Positions 8,762 through 16,755 are shown, counted from the first letter of the stretch. The stretch: 64,000 nucleotides of DNA from 62-47 sp044463945 (GCA_044463945.1 JBIQLW010000007.1:66993-130992); one strand, 5' to 3'. Notes: generated by a model from the letters alone, not told the origin. Numbers and translations are program-made.

Positions 8762-9721
8762 ATGATGGGGGACGTAAGCCGTAGAACCGTCGTGGCGATG
8801 GGTGCGATCGCTGCTGCGTCAATAGCAGGAACGGCAAGAGGGCATGCATCTAACGGAACGCTGCGTGTCGCATTTCAGAAGGGAAATGGTAGCCTCCTTT
8901 TTTTGAAAAGCCGTGGCACGCTGAAAAGGAGGCTCGCGCCGTTTGGTTGGTCGGTGGAATGGACTGAGTTCTCAGCCGGACCTCAACTTCTTGAGGCCCT
9001 GAATATCGGCGCCGCCGACTTTGGGCGTGTGGGCGAGGCGCCGCCGATTTTTGCGCAGGCCGCAGGTGCAAAGATCGTGTACGCCGGTTATAAGCCGGGT
9101 TCCCCAAAAAACGAAGCAATCATCGTACCAGAGAGTAGTCCCATTAAGACAATCAAGGATCTCAAGGGCAAACGTGTCGCACTCAATAAGGGCTCTAACG
9201 TTCATTATCTCCTGGTGCGGGCCCTCGAATCGAATGGCTTGACATACGAAGACATTACGCCGGCGTATCTTACGCCTGCCGACGCACGCGCGGCGTTCGA
9301 ACGCGGATCGATCGATGCATGGGTGATCTGGGATCCATATTACGCTGCTGCGGAATTACAGCTCAAAGCGCGGCCCATTACCGATGCTACCGGGCTTGCG
9401 TCGAACGTCAGCTACTATATTGCGACCAGAGAGTTTGCTGAGAAAAATTCAGACGTCCTTCAAGCGGCCGTGTCATCAGTCGACGAGATCGAGAGTTGGG
9501 TCAAAGCCAATCAGACGCAATACGTAAAAGAACTAAGCCCGCAGATTGGCATTCCTCCTGATGTTGTCGCTCGTTGGGTAGCCCGGGACCGTTTCGGAGC
9601 ACGTCCGATCGATGCACCAACGCTGGCGGAGCAACAAAAAATAGCTGACACATTTACTAGACTAAAGCTTATCCCAAAATCGTTAGATGTCAGAGATGCA
9701 GCGCTGTCGGTTGGCTTATAG
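8762..9721 (+). CDS. ssuA: Aliphatic sulfonate ABC transporter substrate-binding protein (SsuA-like)
   Basis: About 319 residues. I prefer the ATG at 8762 (or 8765), spaced 5 bp from GGGAG, over that at 8750. The N-terminus carries a twin-arginine signal (SRRTVVAMGAIAAASIAG), so the protein is exported folded. The body is the NMT1/SsuA type II binding fold: LRVAFQKGNGSLLFLK, EWTEFSAGPQLLEALNIGAA, and GSIDAWVIWDPYYAAAEL are highly characteristic of SsuA. It would bind alkanesulfonates or taurine-like compounds. No ssuB, ssuC or ssuD follows, so it is an orphan unless partnered elsewhere. Confidence 0.85.
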   Translation: MMGDVSRRTVVAMGAIAAASIAGTARGHASNGTLRVAFQKGNGSLLFLKSRGTLKRRLAPFGWSVEWTEFSAGPQLLEALNIGAADFGRVGEAPPIFAQAAGAKIVYAGYKPGSPKNEAIIVPESSPIKTIKDLKGKRVALNKGSNVHYLLVRALESNGLTYEDITPAYLTPADARAAFERGSIDAWVIWDPYYAAAELQLKARPITDATGLASNVSYYIATREFAEKNSDVLQAAVSSVDEIESWVKANQTQYVKELSPQIGIPPDVVARWVARDRFGARPIDAPTLAEQQKIADTFTRLKLIPKSLDVRDAALSVGL

Positions 9722-10024
9722 TACTCCGCAAGCAGTCATCGCCGAAAACATTACGTCTGAATCGGAACCAACGATGCCGCAGTAGCCTCGATCACCGGGT
9801 CAACGTCTGTCAGGTCAATTTAGGGCTTGAACAAACTCAATAGTCACCAATCGAACTGCAGGATCAGCACACTGCGCAGAGTCGGGGGCCACAACGGCTT
9901 AGAACGGGCGATTAGCCGGAAGCTCGCAAGACCTAGGCGCATTCGGGTAACCCCTAGGATTCTCAACTCCAGGTTTGACGGTTCTCTCTCGACAGGGGTC
10001 CGTGGGCACGACTTACTAGTTGAA
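9722..10024. other. Degenerate spacer
   Basis: No gene is supported here. A frame open from 9827 runs into the PtsN-like fragment, but its first 66 codons resemble nothing and lack normal codon use. Confidence 0.3.
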
Positions 10025-10270
10025 ATGGAGGCAGTTGTGGAGCTGTCTGAATTTCTCACCGAAGAAGACATCAACTTGAATATTCGCGCCAGAAATAAGC
10101 TCGCGGCCCTATCAAAAATTGCAAGTCACTTAGCAAGACGGACTGGTGTCGACGAACGGATAGTCCAACAGGGTCTTATCGACCGAGAACGGGTCGAATC
10201 GACTGGGATGGGCTTGGGAGTTGCCGTCCCTCATGCACTGCTAGAGCATTTGCCACACCCGAAAGCCTCG
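10025..10270 (+). pseudogene. PtsN-like EIIA fragment (N-terminal half)
   Basis: From the ATG at 10025 the product reads LSEFLTEEDINLNIRARNKL, then about 60 more residues up to GLGVAVPHALLEHLPHPKAS. This matches the first half of PTS EIIA-Ntr (PtsN), including the phosphorylatable His in VPHA. Homology stops near 10270 and the frame then runs through unrelated sequence to a stop at 10375. A complete PtsN would be about 150 residues, so this copy is truncated and fused out of frame to a peptidase remnant. The assignment is by motif; function is presumed lost. Confidence 0.5.
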
Positions 10271-10277
10271 CTGACAC

Positions 10278-10820
10278 GACTGCTTCACCCTAGCAGAACA
10301 GCTTTGCAAAGACGACGTCGATTGGCCGAAGCAAAGGTACCGCCCGAACGCCCAAGCGACGGGCGATCCAAATGAAGCCATAGATAGAATCTTCTACGGT
10401 GCGGTCAGTTGGATCTTGTTGCACGAGATTGCCCATGTGCACTATCGGCACAGGACGGACTTGCTTCCAGCAGACATGGTGCTCCAAGAAAAGAAAGCCG
10501 ATCAGTTCGCTACACGGTGGCTTTTCGACAAACCACCAACTTCGGATAATAGGGAATTTAGAATCCTTTCTGTCGGAGTCGCATTCGCTTGGCTACTCCT
10601 TTTCGAGCCAATAGGCGGTGACCCCAAGCATCCTCCTATCGTCTCTCGCTTAATAGATGTGTCCGAGCGTATGAAACCAGAGGCCGACAGCGTTGCCTTG
10701 GAGGTCTTTGCGCACCTTCTCAAAATTCTCTTCTTCCCGGAACGGATCGCTCCCGAATTCAGCGATGCGACTTTGCTCTTCGAATGGACGCGGGACCTTT
10801 TCCGACGAGCGACCGTCTAG
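10278..10820 (+). pseudogene. Lit-type (peptidase U49 family) metallopeptidase, 5'-truncated
   Basis: Downstream of a stop at 10272 a frame opens that reads FTLAEQLCKDDVDWPKQ... and contains ILLHEIAHVHYRH followed about 20 residues later by EKKADQFATRW. The HEIAH zinc motif with a downstream E..AD..A..W pattern is that of the phage-exclusion protease Lit and its U49 relatives, which cleave EF-Tu in abortive infection. The N-terminal part of the family is absent and there is no ATG near the beginning (TTG at 10416 is just before the zinc motif), so I read it as a truncated gene joined to the PtsN fragment. A short functional form from TTG cannot be excluded. Confidence 0.5.
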
Positions 10821-10924
10821 GCCCCGGCCGTAGGCACCAGAATAAGGCCGCCTCGAACCAAACTGAACGGGTCTAGGAGAGTTGCATGCAGGAAGCAGCC
10901 TTGAAAGGCTTTAATGAAACGACG

Positions 10925-11053
10925 AATGATGGCAATCTAAGCTAAGTTTGATTCAAGTGTTACCGCGGTTCTCCACCGTGGTTCTCCACTATCCGAATCC
11001 GCTGACTCTCGGAATGCCCTGTTTTATTGGGGTTTTCGCACGTCGCAGTTAGG
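10925..11053. repeat. Diverged direct repeat preceding the left att-like site
   Basis: This ~130-bp stretch resembles, in the same order, the sequence at 44712-44834: AATGATGGCA, then CGCGGT.CTCC, two tandem TGGT.CT.CAC units, a GACTCTCGGAA / CACTCCGAGAA block, a T-rich patch, and then the 25-bp att-like core. Identity looks moderate (roughly 60%). AATGATGGCA with a GCAGCCTT.GAAAG flank recurs near 20670-20698. The repeat supports the idea that both att-like cores sit in copies of the same parental site. Confidence 0.5.
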
Positions 11054-11078
11054 TGGCGGAGAGGGAGGTACTCTCCCC
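11054..11078. repeat. Left att-like direct repeat (tRNA-Ser 3'-end-like)
   Basis: A 25-bp sequence beginning TGGCGGAGAGGGAGG and ending ACTCTCCCC; it differs from 44835-44859 at one position. The first 16-17 bases are what the reverse complement of a tRNA-Ser 3' end looks like (acceptor/T-arm with CCA), a frequent integration site. No intact tRNA-Ser gene is present in the window. Lies 48 bp before the integrase start. Confidence 0.6.
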
Positions 11079-11125
11079 TGGCAGGAGACAAGCTACCCGA
11101 CCTGAGGGTCGTCAAGGTCGACATC

Positions 11126-12175
11126 ATGGCAGCTTTCGAAAGCTACTGTTCGCGGCCAAACATCAAGCACGGCCTGGACGGGCCGACAGCAGAGCGGTGG
11201 AAGCCGGTCGTCACCGAGTTCATCGCGTTCGTCGGGCACCGCGATCTCGCACGTGTGACGCCACAGGACGCCGTTAAATGGCGAAACCATAAGCTTGCAC
11301 AGGGGATCGTACCGAAGGCCGTCCGCGACGTCTGGCTGGCCGCGCTCCGATCGATCTGCTCGCACATGATCAGCGAACTGAAGCTCGAGACCAATCCATT
11401 CGCTGGTGTCAGGGTTGACGGCGTCAAGGCATGGAAAGAAGACGATGAGAGAGGCTTCGACGAGCAGCAGGTCCTGACCATTCTGTCCGCGACCATCGCG
11501 ACGCCGTCCCACCTGATCAGCGCTGAAATGCGCGCAGCCAGGCGGTGGGTACCATGGATCTGTGCCTACACGGGCGCACGCATTTCCGAGATCACGTCAC
11601 TCTGGCCCGCCGATATTGTCGAGATTGCAGGTCATAAGTGTTTCGTGATCAAGGAAGGACTGGCCAAATCCAAGGTCATGCGACGCGTTCCGGTACACAA
11701 ACACCTCGAGGAGCAAGGTTTCCTGAAGTACGTCGAGCAGCGACGGAATCTCGGCAAGCCCCTCTTCTACGAACCGATGCGCGCGCGCGGTGGCCGGAAG
11801 TCAAACCCGCAGTGGGCCAAGGTCGGAGAACGCATCGGAGAGTGGATTCGCGTATCCCTGCGCGTCACCGACGTGCAGCCGAACCACGGCTGGCGACATC
11901 TTTTCCGCGAGTTAAGTCGCGGAACGAAAATGAAGGAAGAGCTGGTCAACTACATGGTCGGTCACGAGAGCAAATCCGGGACCGGATCCCGGTACGGAAA
12001 GCGAAAGGTGCCGGTTCTCGCTGCGCAGATGGCGATGTTTCCACGTTTCAAAGTTCCCGCGCTTGACGCGCCGCCAGCACCTCACAAACGGATTCGCCGT
12101 ACACGTGCGCAGATCGCGGCCGACAACGCTGCGAAGGAAACACGGAAGGCCGCCCGGACTACGCGAGCCGCATAG
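11126..12175 (+). CDS. Tyrosine recombinase / phage-type integrase (IntA)
   Basis: 349 residues from the ATG at 11126 (AAGG eight bases upstream). The frame is open further upstream but would then translate through the att-like repeat. An N-terminal core-binding (SAM-like) domain lies at about residues 1-100 and the catalytic domain from about 130. Catalytic residues visible: Arg in TGARISEI, Lys region EGLAKSKVMRRVP, HGWRH, His in GHESKSG and the nucleophile Tyr in SRYGK. It should integrate and excise the surrounding element at the tRNA-like repeats. The C-terminal tail is basic (RIRRTRAQIAADNAAKETRK). Some relatives have a longer N-terminus, so loss of an arm-binding segment is possible. 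Confidence 0.85.
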   Translation: MAAFESYCSRPNIKHGLDGPTAERWKPVVTEFIAFVGHRDLARVTPQDAVKWRNHKLAQGIVPKAVRDVWLAALRSICSHMISELKLETNPFAGVRVDGVKAWKEDDERGFDEQQVLTILSATIATPSHLISAEMRAARRWVPWICAYTGARISEITSLWPADIVEIAGHKCFVIKEGLAKSKVMRRVPVHKHLEEQGFLKYVEQRRNLGKPLFYEPMRARGGRKSNPQWAKVGERIGEWIRVSLRVTDVQPNHGWRHLFRELSRGTKMKEELVNYMVGHESKSGTGSRYGKRKVPVLAAQMAMFPRFKVPALDAPPAPHKRIRRTRAQIAADNAAKETRKAARTTRAA

Positions 12176-12190
12176 GCCTCCTTGCAAGCT

Positions 12191-12498
12191 TTAAGCTTTC
12201 TCCCACGGCGGCGGAAGCTTCGTCCACAACGCGCGCGGCCGAGCGACCATAACGCGCGCATCGCGCTTCGCGTCTTCCAGGCTTTGGGATTCACCGGACG
12301 CCAACTGTTCGTCAAATGAGCCGCCATCGCGAATGCGGCCGAACACCTCGAACCCGCACAGTCGTGGATGAAATCTTGATGCTGGGACGTCATATGCGAG
12401 CAGTTCCACACGCTCACCTCCTGCGTCGATGAACAACGCGCGTTCTCCGCGGCCGCGTACTCGCGAGCCATCATCTGCAGATTTTCTTTGCTAATCAT
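12191..12498 (-). pseudogene. Small unknown gene, frameshifted
   Basis: The ATG at 12498 overlaps the stop of the upstream XRE gene (ATGA), a strong start. It reads MISKENLQMMAREYAAAENA; from about 12437 sensible coding continues in another frame (LFIDAGGERVELLAYDVP... to PPPWEKA at 12191). Adding one base near 12437 restores a single frame of about 102 codons. The product has no family I recognise. Either a real one-base deletion or an assembly indel; a shorter version from TTG at 12436 is the alternative. Confidence 0.5.
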
Positions 12499-12767
12499 TT
12501 CTCGCCATCCAGATCTGCCAGCATGCTGGCGGCAATTTCGCCAATGCGGTCGGTCGCCTTCCGCATATTCTCGATCTCACCAAGCAGGGCCTGCGCAACT
12601 TTAGTGTACACGTCGTCGGTCACTTCGCGGCTGCCATCGCTGATCTTTTGCACCAGCGCCGGGGACAAGCCAGCCAGACGGGCCAGCGGACTTTGCCAGC
12701 GCGTCTGGCCGTACAGCAGCTTGCCGGCTGCGACGACGTGATCTCGGCGGGTGACTTTCTTGGCCAT
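12495..12767 (-). CDS. XRE-like helix-turn-helix protein
   Basis: 90 residues from ATG at 12767, whose first base overlaps the stop of the upstream gene. The segment WQSPLARLAGLSPALVQKIS is a Cro/CI-type helix-turn-helix (about residues 22-45) followed by a helical tail with IENMRKATDRIGEIAASML. It probably regulates the element's leftward genes. It is the middle gene of a three-gene coupled unit (13381 to 12191). Confidence 0.6.
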   Translation of the reverse strand: MAKKVTRRDHVVAAGKLLYGQTRWQSPLARLAGLSPALVQKISDGSREVTDDVYTKVAQALLGEIENMRKATDRIGEIAASMLADLDGEK

Positions 12768-13381
12768 CACGCGAGCTCCGCGATCGCCGCGTCTTCGACG
12801 GGGGACAAGATTGGAGTTGGCGCCACGGCCACCGGAGCATCGAACAGACACGTCGCCACTGGCTTCCAAGTTGGCTGACCTGCCAAAGCTAGTCCGACAT
12901 TAGCTAGTTTTTCATGGGCAATCGCACGACTGCGCCAGGCTGATTTGGCCCATCGTCTGCCTGGGTCAACGACATCACCATCGCGTGCGACCCACAGGGT
13001 CCCATCGGACCAACTTGAACCTGACAGAGGTCGCAAACCGGTCCCCTTTACCGCAGCAACTACGTATTGGTGGTCCGTGAAAAAATTGACACCGAGCGCA
13101 TCGCCGTAGCGGTCAAGGTGCATGCGCTTGCCGCGGCCGGCGGCGATCTCCGCGGCCATATAGGCCCGCCAAGCGATCAGGCCAGCGGTATCAGTAAGTG
13201 CGACGCGGAATTTGCCATCATCGTCAGCCGGCCACACGGACATAACAGCGCCAGCGGCGAGCGCGCTATCCTCAGCGCGCACGCGACCGAGACCAACGAG
13301 TGTCAAGTTGTCTGCACCGTGGACCTCAAGAGCCGCGACCACGGCGGCTTTCGTTACCGCATCCATTGTGAAGACAATCAT
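12767..13381 (-). CDS. Hypothetical element protein
   Basis: 204 residues, ATG at 13381 with AGGAGA seven bases upstream. No signal peptide or transmembrane helix. The middle part (HLDRYGDALGVNFFTDHQYVV and GTLWVARDGDVVDPGRRWAK) is not from a family I know. First gene of the leftward three-gene operon with the XRE gene, and it lies directly downstream of a palindrome-rich control region, so it is likely among the regulated genes of the element. Confidence 0.55.
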   Translation of the reverse strand: MIVFTMDAVTKAAVVAALEVHGADNLTLVGLGRVRAEDSALAAGAVMSVWPADDDGKFRVALTDTAGLIAWRAYMAAEIAAGRGKRMHLDRYGDALGVNFFTDHQYVVAAVKGTGLRPLSGSSWSDGTLWVARDGDVVDPGRRWAKSAWRSRAIAHEKLANVGLALAGQPTWKPVATCLFDAPVAVAPTPILSPVEDAAIAELA

Positions 13382-13426
13382 CCCGCGTTCTCCTGCAGAT
13401 AGCCTGGCGTTCTACGAGAATCTAAT

Positions 13427-13474
13427 ACGTATTTAACTGACCGTCAACGCCGTGTATTAGATTTTGATACACGA
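13427..13474. promoter_or_regulatory. Inverted repeat ATCTAATAC / GTATTAGAT
   Basis: Two 9-bp arms, ATCTAATAC and GTATTAGAT, about 21 bp apart, 45 bp upstream of the 12767-13381 gene. An additional TTTGATACACGA follows. The symmetry and position suit an operator for a dimeric regulator, possibly the XRE protein of the same operon. Function is inferred. Confidence 0.45.
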
Positions 13475-13496
13475 AAGTGTGAGTCAAGCGCATCTT

Positions 13497-13512
13497 GGCG
13501 AGTTAGCTTCCC
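13497..13512. promoter_or_regulatory. Copy of the element motif GGCGAGTTAGCTTCCC
   Basis: Sixteen bases identical to 20537-20552; its core TTAGCTTCCC also occurs at 39039-39048 and, as part of an inverted repeat, at 42256-42279. The following TTAGC matches the 39-kb copy as well. No left half-site is visible here. Confidence 0.5.
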
Positions 13513-13563
13513 TTAGCCGTTAACCAAGACTTCGCCGATGAGGGAAAGTTCGCCGCAAATCGA

Positions 13564-13583
13564 CCGACATCGATCGATGTCGG
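13564..13583. promoter_or_regulatory. Perfect 20-bp palindrome
   Basis: CCGACATCGATCGATGTCGG reads the same on both strands without a spacer. It lies between two leftward operons and is a candidate operator or replication-related site. Confidence 0.45.
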
Positions 13584-13621
13584 GTTCGCGAATCGCGATG
13601 GCATAAGGGTTTTCTGCTATC

Positions 13622-13662
13622 CCCTCGCGCTTTCACTCAAACTGTGAGTGAAAGCGCGAGGG
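13622..13662. promoter_or_regulatory. Perfect 18-bp-arm hairpin
   Basis: Arms of 18 bp (CCCTCGCGCTTTCACTCA and its complement) with a 5-nt loop. It is 85 bp downstream of the stop of the leftward nuclease gene. Neither strand has a following U-run, so it is not a typical intrinsic terminator; it could act as a terminator without U-tract, a protein-binding cruciform or an origin element. Confidence 0.45.
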
Positions 13663-13746
13663 AAAGTCGGCGAGATCCGAGGGAATGCGTTGTCCACGCT
13701 TCTCCACATCATTCTCGCGGAGGCCGAAGCGCCCAGATCCAGGAAA

Positions 13747-14274
13747 CTAAACTTTCGTTCCTGCGATCCAATCCGTGAGCGGCTTAAGGTCGTGCGCCCA
13801 GAAGATCGTCAGCCCACGTTCCTGAGCGTCCTGAAGATTGTGCAGCTTATAGACGCCACCCAGCACCGCAGACGGCACGACCTGGCGCAGACCGAAGTCG
13901 GTCTTCCAGCTTTGCGCTTTCACGGCCGCGTCGTTGTTCAGGCGCTTCACCGAGTTAGTGCTGCTGTTCGAAACCTTGCACTCGATCGGCATAACGCGGT
14001 GGTCCCACAGTCGGACGATGATGTCGCCCTTTCGTGTCCCCAGGACACTCTCGCCGCAGAACTCGCCGGGTTCCGGAGCATGCGCGATCGTGCTGATCGT
14101 GCGTGATGCCACCTCTGTAAAGCCGAGGTCGACCAGCGCAGCCTTCACGGCCGCTTCCTGCTCGTTCTTGCCGGTGGTGCGCCGGTTCGTCTGAACTCGA
14201 CTGGCTGCCATCAGTGCGGCGGTAGCCATCACGGCGGCGGCGCGTTCGGCCTGGGTGCCGGTGGTGTCGGTCAT
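13747..14274 (-). CDS. XamI-like PD-(D/E)XK restriction endonuclease
   Basis: 175 residues. The region GTRKGDIIVRLWDHRVMPIE followed by CKVSNSSTNSVKRLNND gives a D...ExK nuclease core (Asp near 85, ECK near 98-100) and resembles proteins annotated as XamI-family restriction enzymes in phages and rhizobial islands. The C-terminal GVYKLHNLQDAQERGLTIFW segment fits the same family. ATG at 14274 overlaps the stop of the upstream gene (ATGA). No DNA methyltransferase gene is visible anywhere in the window, so protection of host DNA must come from elsewhere, or the enzyme cuts modified or foreign DNA. Recognition by memory of the family. Confidence 0.55.
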   Translation of the reverse strand: MTDTTGTQAERAAAVMATAALMAASRVQTNRRTTGKNEQEAAVKAALVDLGFTEVASRTISTIAHAPEPGEFCGESVLGTRKGDIIVRLWDHRVMPIECKVSNSSTNSVKRLNNDAAVKAQSWKTDFGLRQVVPSAVLGGVYKLHNLQDAQERGLTIFWAHDLKPLTDWIAGTKV

Positions 14275-14891
14275 CGGGTGAGCTCGACAACAGAGCCGCC
14301 GAAGGAAATCGACACTGACTCGATTTCGACCGCTTGAGGCTCTCCGCCGTCCGCGGGGACGATGAAGCCAACGCTGCGGAAGTTGAACTGGCGCAGATCA
14401 ATCTCAGCCTCTGCCTCCCGCGGATCGGCGCCGCCATGATGGACAGCCTCTCCGGTCTCGCAGTCGACTAGCGTGAGGACATCGGCGTTCCAGATGCAGC
14501 CGCCGATCACATCGAAGGCGTAGTGCCATTGCGCGATGCTGCACCAGTTGCTCGGCCCGTATTCGAGTCCGAGGTGCAGACCGTCGTAGTCTTCCGCCAC
14601 GTCCATCCACCGCATGCGGATGAATGATTGATCGACCGTGTTGAACACTCCGATGCGCCTCGCCAACTCCTCGGCTTCTTCCTGGCTGTTGATTGTCAGA
14701 ATGCGCGCTTGCGGCGATACGATCACTTCGTATCGGTAGTCGAACGCGTTAGCGTCGTTCCAGTCAGCTGACGAAAGCTTCCAGGAATCGCCGGCGGCGT
14801 ACCACAGCCCGCGCGGTTTCATGTGGGGCGCGACCTGCTTGACGTCGTAGAGCGCCGCGATCGGCTTTCTCGAGTAGTGATACCAGCTCAT
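14271..14891 (-). CDS. Unknown phage-type protein
   Basis: 206 residues, soluble, start overlapping the stop of the upstream phosphoesterase (ATGA). The pattern YHYSRKPI...MKPRGLWYAAGDSW...YRYEVIV...RILTINSQEEAEELARRIGV...HYAFDVIGGCIWN resembles small phage proteins whose N-terminal half has been compared with ADP-ribosyltransferase-like folds, but I cannot assign the activity. The C-terminal 60 residues (VGFIVPADGGEPQAVEIESV) look like a separate beta-rich domain. Third gene of a four-gene coupled operon. Confidence 0.5.
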   Translation of the reverse strand: MSWYHYSRKPIAALYDVKQVAPHMKPRGLWYAAGDSWKLSSADWNDANAFDYRYEVIVSPQARILTINSQEEAEELARRIGVFNTVDQSFIRMRWMDVAEDYDGLHLGLEYGPSNWCSIAQWHYAFDVIGGCIWNADVLTLVDCETGEAVHHGGADPREAEAEIDLRQFNFRSVGFIVPADGGEPQAVEIESVSISFGGSVVELTR

Positions 14892-15448
14892 GGTGTCGGC
14901 ACCCCGTTTTCGAGATCAGCACCACCTGCTTCGGGATCCACGAACGGCAACGTCGCCATGTGCGCCTTGATTTGATTCAGCCTCACCGGTGCGAATCCCA
15001 TCACGTCGACGCCGATGTCCGCGCTCTGCTGGTTGCCAGGCAGACGGCCGTGATGGTGGCCGAAAAGCATCAAGGCGCCTTTACGGATGGCGGGCCACGT
15101 CCGCCAAGCGTAATGACAAAGCACGACCCTCGTGCTGTCGATCGACGTGTAAACTACGTCGCGCGATGGCGATGCCCACGGCAGTGCCAGCGTGCGCTTG
15201 TCGTCGTGGTTGCCGATTACGAGGTGCTTCCGACCGCGGAGGCTGTCGAACAGCTTGCGCAGCTTCTCTGGATCCATGCGATGAGCGAAATCGCCGAGAA
15301 CGATGACGTCGTCGTCATTTTTTACTACCGCGTTCCAATTCGCGACCATGGCTTCGTTCATCTGGCTGACGTCAGCGAAAGGCCGGTTACAGAGCCGGAT
15401 GATGGATTCGTGGCCGAAGTGAGTATCTGCGATCAAGAACGTGGCCAT
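14888..15448 (-). CDS. Calcineurin-like phosphoesterase
   Basis: 186 residues from the ATG at 15448 (MATFLIADTHFGHES). All metal-ligand motifs of the metallophosphoesterase fold are seen: ADTHFGH, VLGDFAH, IGNHDDKR, CHYAW and FGHHHGR. Small stand-alone members act on nucleotides, phosphodiesters or RNA ends; the substrate cannot be told. Begins two bases after the stop of a second phosphoesterase gene. Confidence 0.85.
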   Translation of the reverse strand: MATFLIADTHFGHESIIRLCNRPFADVSQMNEAMVANWNAVVKNDDDVIVLGDFAHRMDPEKLRKLFDSLRGRKHLVIGNHDDKRTLALPWASPSRDVVYTSIDSTRVVLCHYAWRTWPAIRKGALMLFGHHHGRLPGNQQSADIGVDVMGFAPVRLNQIKAHMATLPFVDPEAGGADLENGVPTP

Positions 15449-15450
15449 TG

Positions 15451-16314
15451 TCAGATCCTCATTCCAAGCGTCGGGCGCGGTTCGAGCTCGACGACGAGGC
15501 CTGCATCGAAATCCGGGTTCTCGCGCATACCAGCAGCTGCCGGATATCCGCGCGGATTTGCAACTATCCGCGTATTGCCGACCGAATAGTCTCGATTTGC
15601 GTGGATATGACCATGCAGCCACAGGCTCGGCGCATTGTCGCCGTGCATCAGTGATTCGAGGTTCGACGCGTAGCACCAGTCCATGTCGTCGAAAGTCATG
15701 CCGCCGTTTCGCAGCGATCGATAACTCGGAGCGTGGTGAGTAATAACGACGGTGTCGCCATCGCACTTCTCAGCAAGCGCCCGCTCTATGAACGCGCGCG
15801 ACACTTTATGCGCGTTGATGGTGTCGCGTGGCTGCAACTTGTCGCGCGACCTGCCGGCACCGGTCTTGATCAACCTGTAATCGTTCATCCCGCGCGCGCC
15901 TGAGGCCTCGCGCACAGCGTCGGAGAAAGACAGATAACCAGGCCGCGCAGAGAAATCGGTCCACAGCGTCGAGCCGACGAACCGGACTCCGTCAATTTCT
16001 ATGACGGCGTCGTCGAGGAAAATAATGCCGAGTGAGGCTGCGACCGCCGGCATCTCGGCGCGCTGGCGCTCGAACGTCGTTTTGAGCTCCGGCCGCTTGT
16101 GATCGTGATGCGAATAGAAATCATGATTGCCGGCGACGTACAGCAGCGGACGGCTGCGATCAGGATAGAGCTCACGGATCTTGCGAAGCGCCAGCGTGCC
16201 CGGGGCTCGCGCATCACCGGCCACGACCGTGACGTCTGCGTCGACGTCCGGCGGCACGAAGGCGCCGTTGTCGCGAATGTCTGTATGCAAATCACTGACC
16301 AGATTGATGCGCAC
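15451..16314 (-). CDS. Calcineurin-like phosphoesterase
   Basis: 287 residues from a GTG at 16314, preceded at 8 bp by GGAGAGG; a TTG 11 codons upstream is less likely. Motifs: LVSDLHTD, VVAGDAR, VAGNHDFYSHHD, ITHHAPSY and LHGHIHANRDY. It resembles cytoplasmic metallophosphoesterases of phages and islands. First gene of the operon running left to 13747, so two phosphoesterases are co-expressed with a nuclease. Confidence 0.85.
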   Translation of the reverse strand: MRINLVSDLHTDIRDNGAFVPPDVDADVTVVAGDARAPGTLALRKIRELYPDRSRPLLYVAGNHDFYSHHDHKRPELKTTFERQRAEMPAVAASLGIIFLDDAVIEIDGVRFVGSTLWTDFSARPGYLSFSDAVREASGARGMNDYRLIKTGAGRSRDKLQPRDTINAHKVSRAFIERALAEKCDGDTVVITHHAPSYRSLRNGGMTFDDMDWCYASNLESLMHGDNAPSLWLHGHIHANRDYSVGNTRIVANPRGYPAAAGMRENPDFDAGLVVELEPRPTLGMRI

Positions 16315-16446
16315 TTGGATTGCCTCTCCAAAAATCCGGCCGATCAATCAATTTGTAATCATCGGCAGGAAGATCAATTAACACACGTCGAGTTATTGTA
16401 CAACTAGTTGGTACTTATTGTATCCCACGAACAGAAGGTCAGGATC

Positions 16447-16755
16447 ATGACGGGCGGCAGCCACACTAACTTTGATCATCAAGCCTTCACGACTGGCGCC
16501 ATCGGCGGCGCCAGCTTGATTGCCGGCGCACTGGTCGCCGGCTTGCGCAATGCAAACAATGTGCGCCGCGAGCGAGATGCGCTGGCCGTCGTCCAATGTC
16601 GCGACGACATGATCCGCTCGCTGCAGCGCCGTGTTGACGCTCAGCGCGCCGTGATCGCGCGTCACGAGAAGACGATCCGCGACCAAGCCTTCACCATCCG
16701 CGAACTGGAACTGCGGCTGAAGATGGCTCAGTATCTGCGTCAACGAGGACGCTAA
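16447..16755 (+). CDS. Small membrane-anchored coiled-coil protein
   Basis: 102 residues from ATG at 16447. A glycine-rich hydrophobic segment (GAIGGASLIAGALVAGL, about residues 14-31) is followed by a long charged helix with heptad character (LQRRVDAQRAVIARHEKTIR). This topology is seen in Rz-like spanins and in many small phage membrane proteins, but no family is certain. Divergent from the phosphoesterase operon; its 3' end overlaps the convergent gene 16691-17227 by 65 bp. Confidence 0.5.
   Translation: MTGGSHTNFDHQAFTTGAIGGASLIAGALVAGLRNANNVRRERDALAVVQCRDDMIRSLQRRVDAQRAVIARHEKTIRDQAFTIRELELRLKMAQYLRQRGR

Noticed and set aside
11027..11125. Upstream extension of IntA
   Set aside because: It would read through the att-like repeat, and the ATG at 11126 has a good ribosome site and gives a normal integrase.
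13622..13662. Intrinsic terminator for the leftward nuclease operon
   Set aside because: The hairpin is perfect but neither strand has a following U-run; kept only as a structural site.
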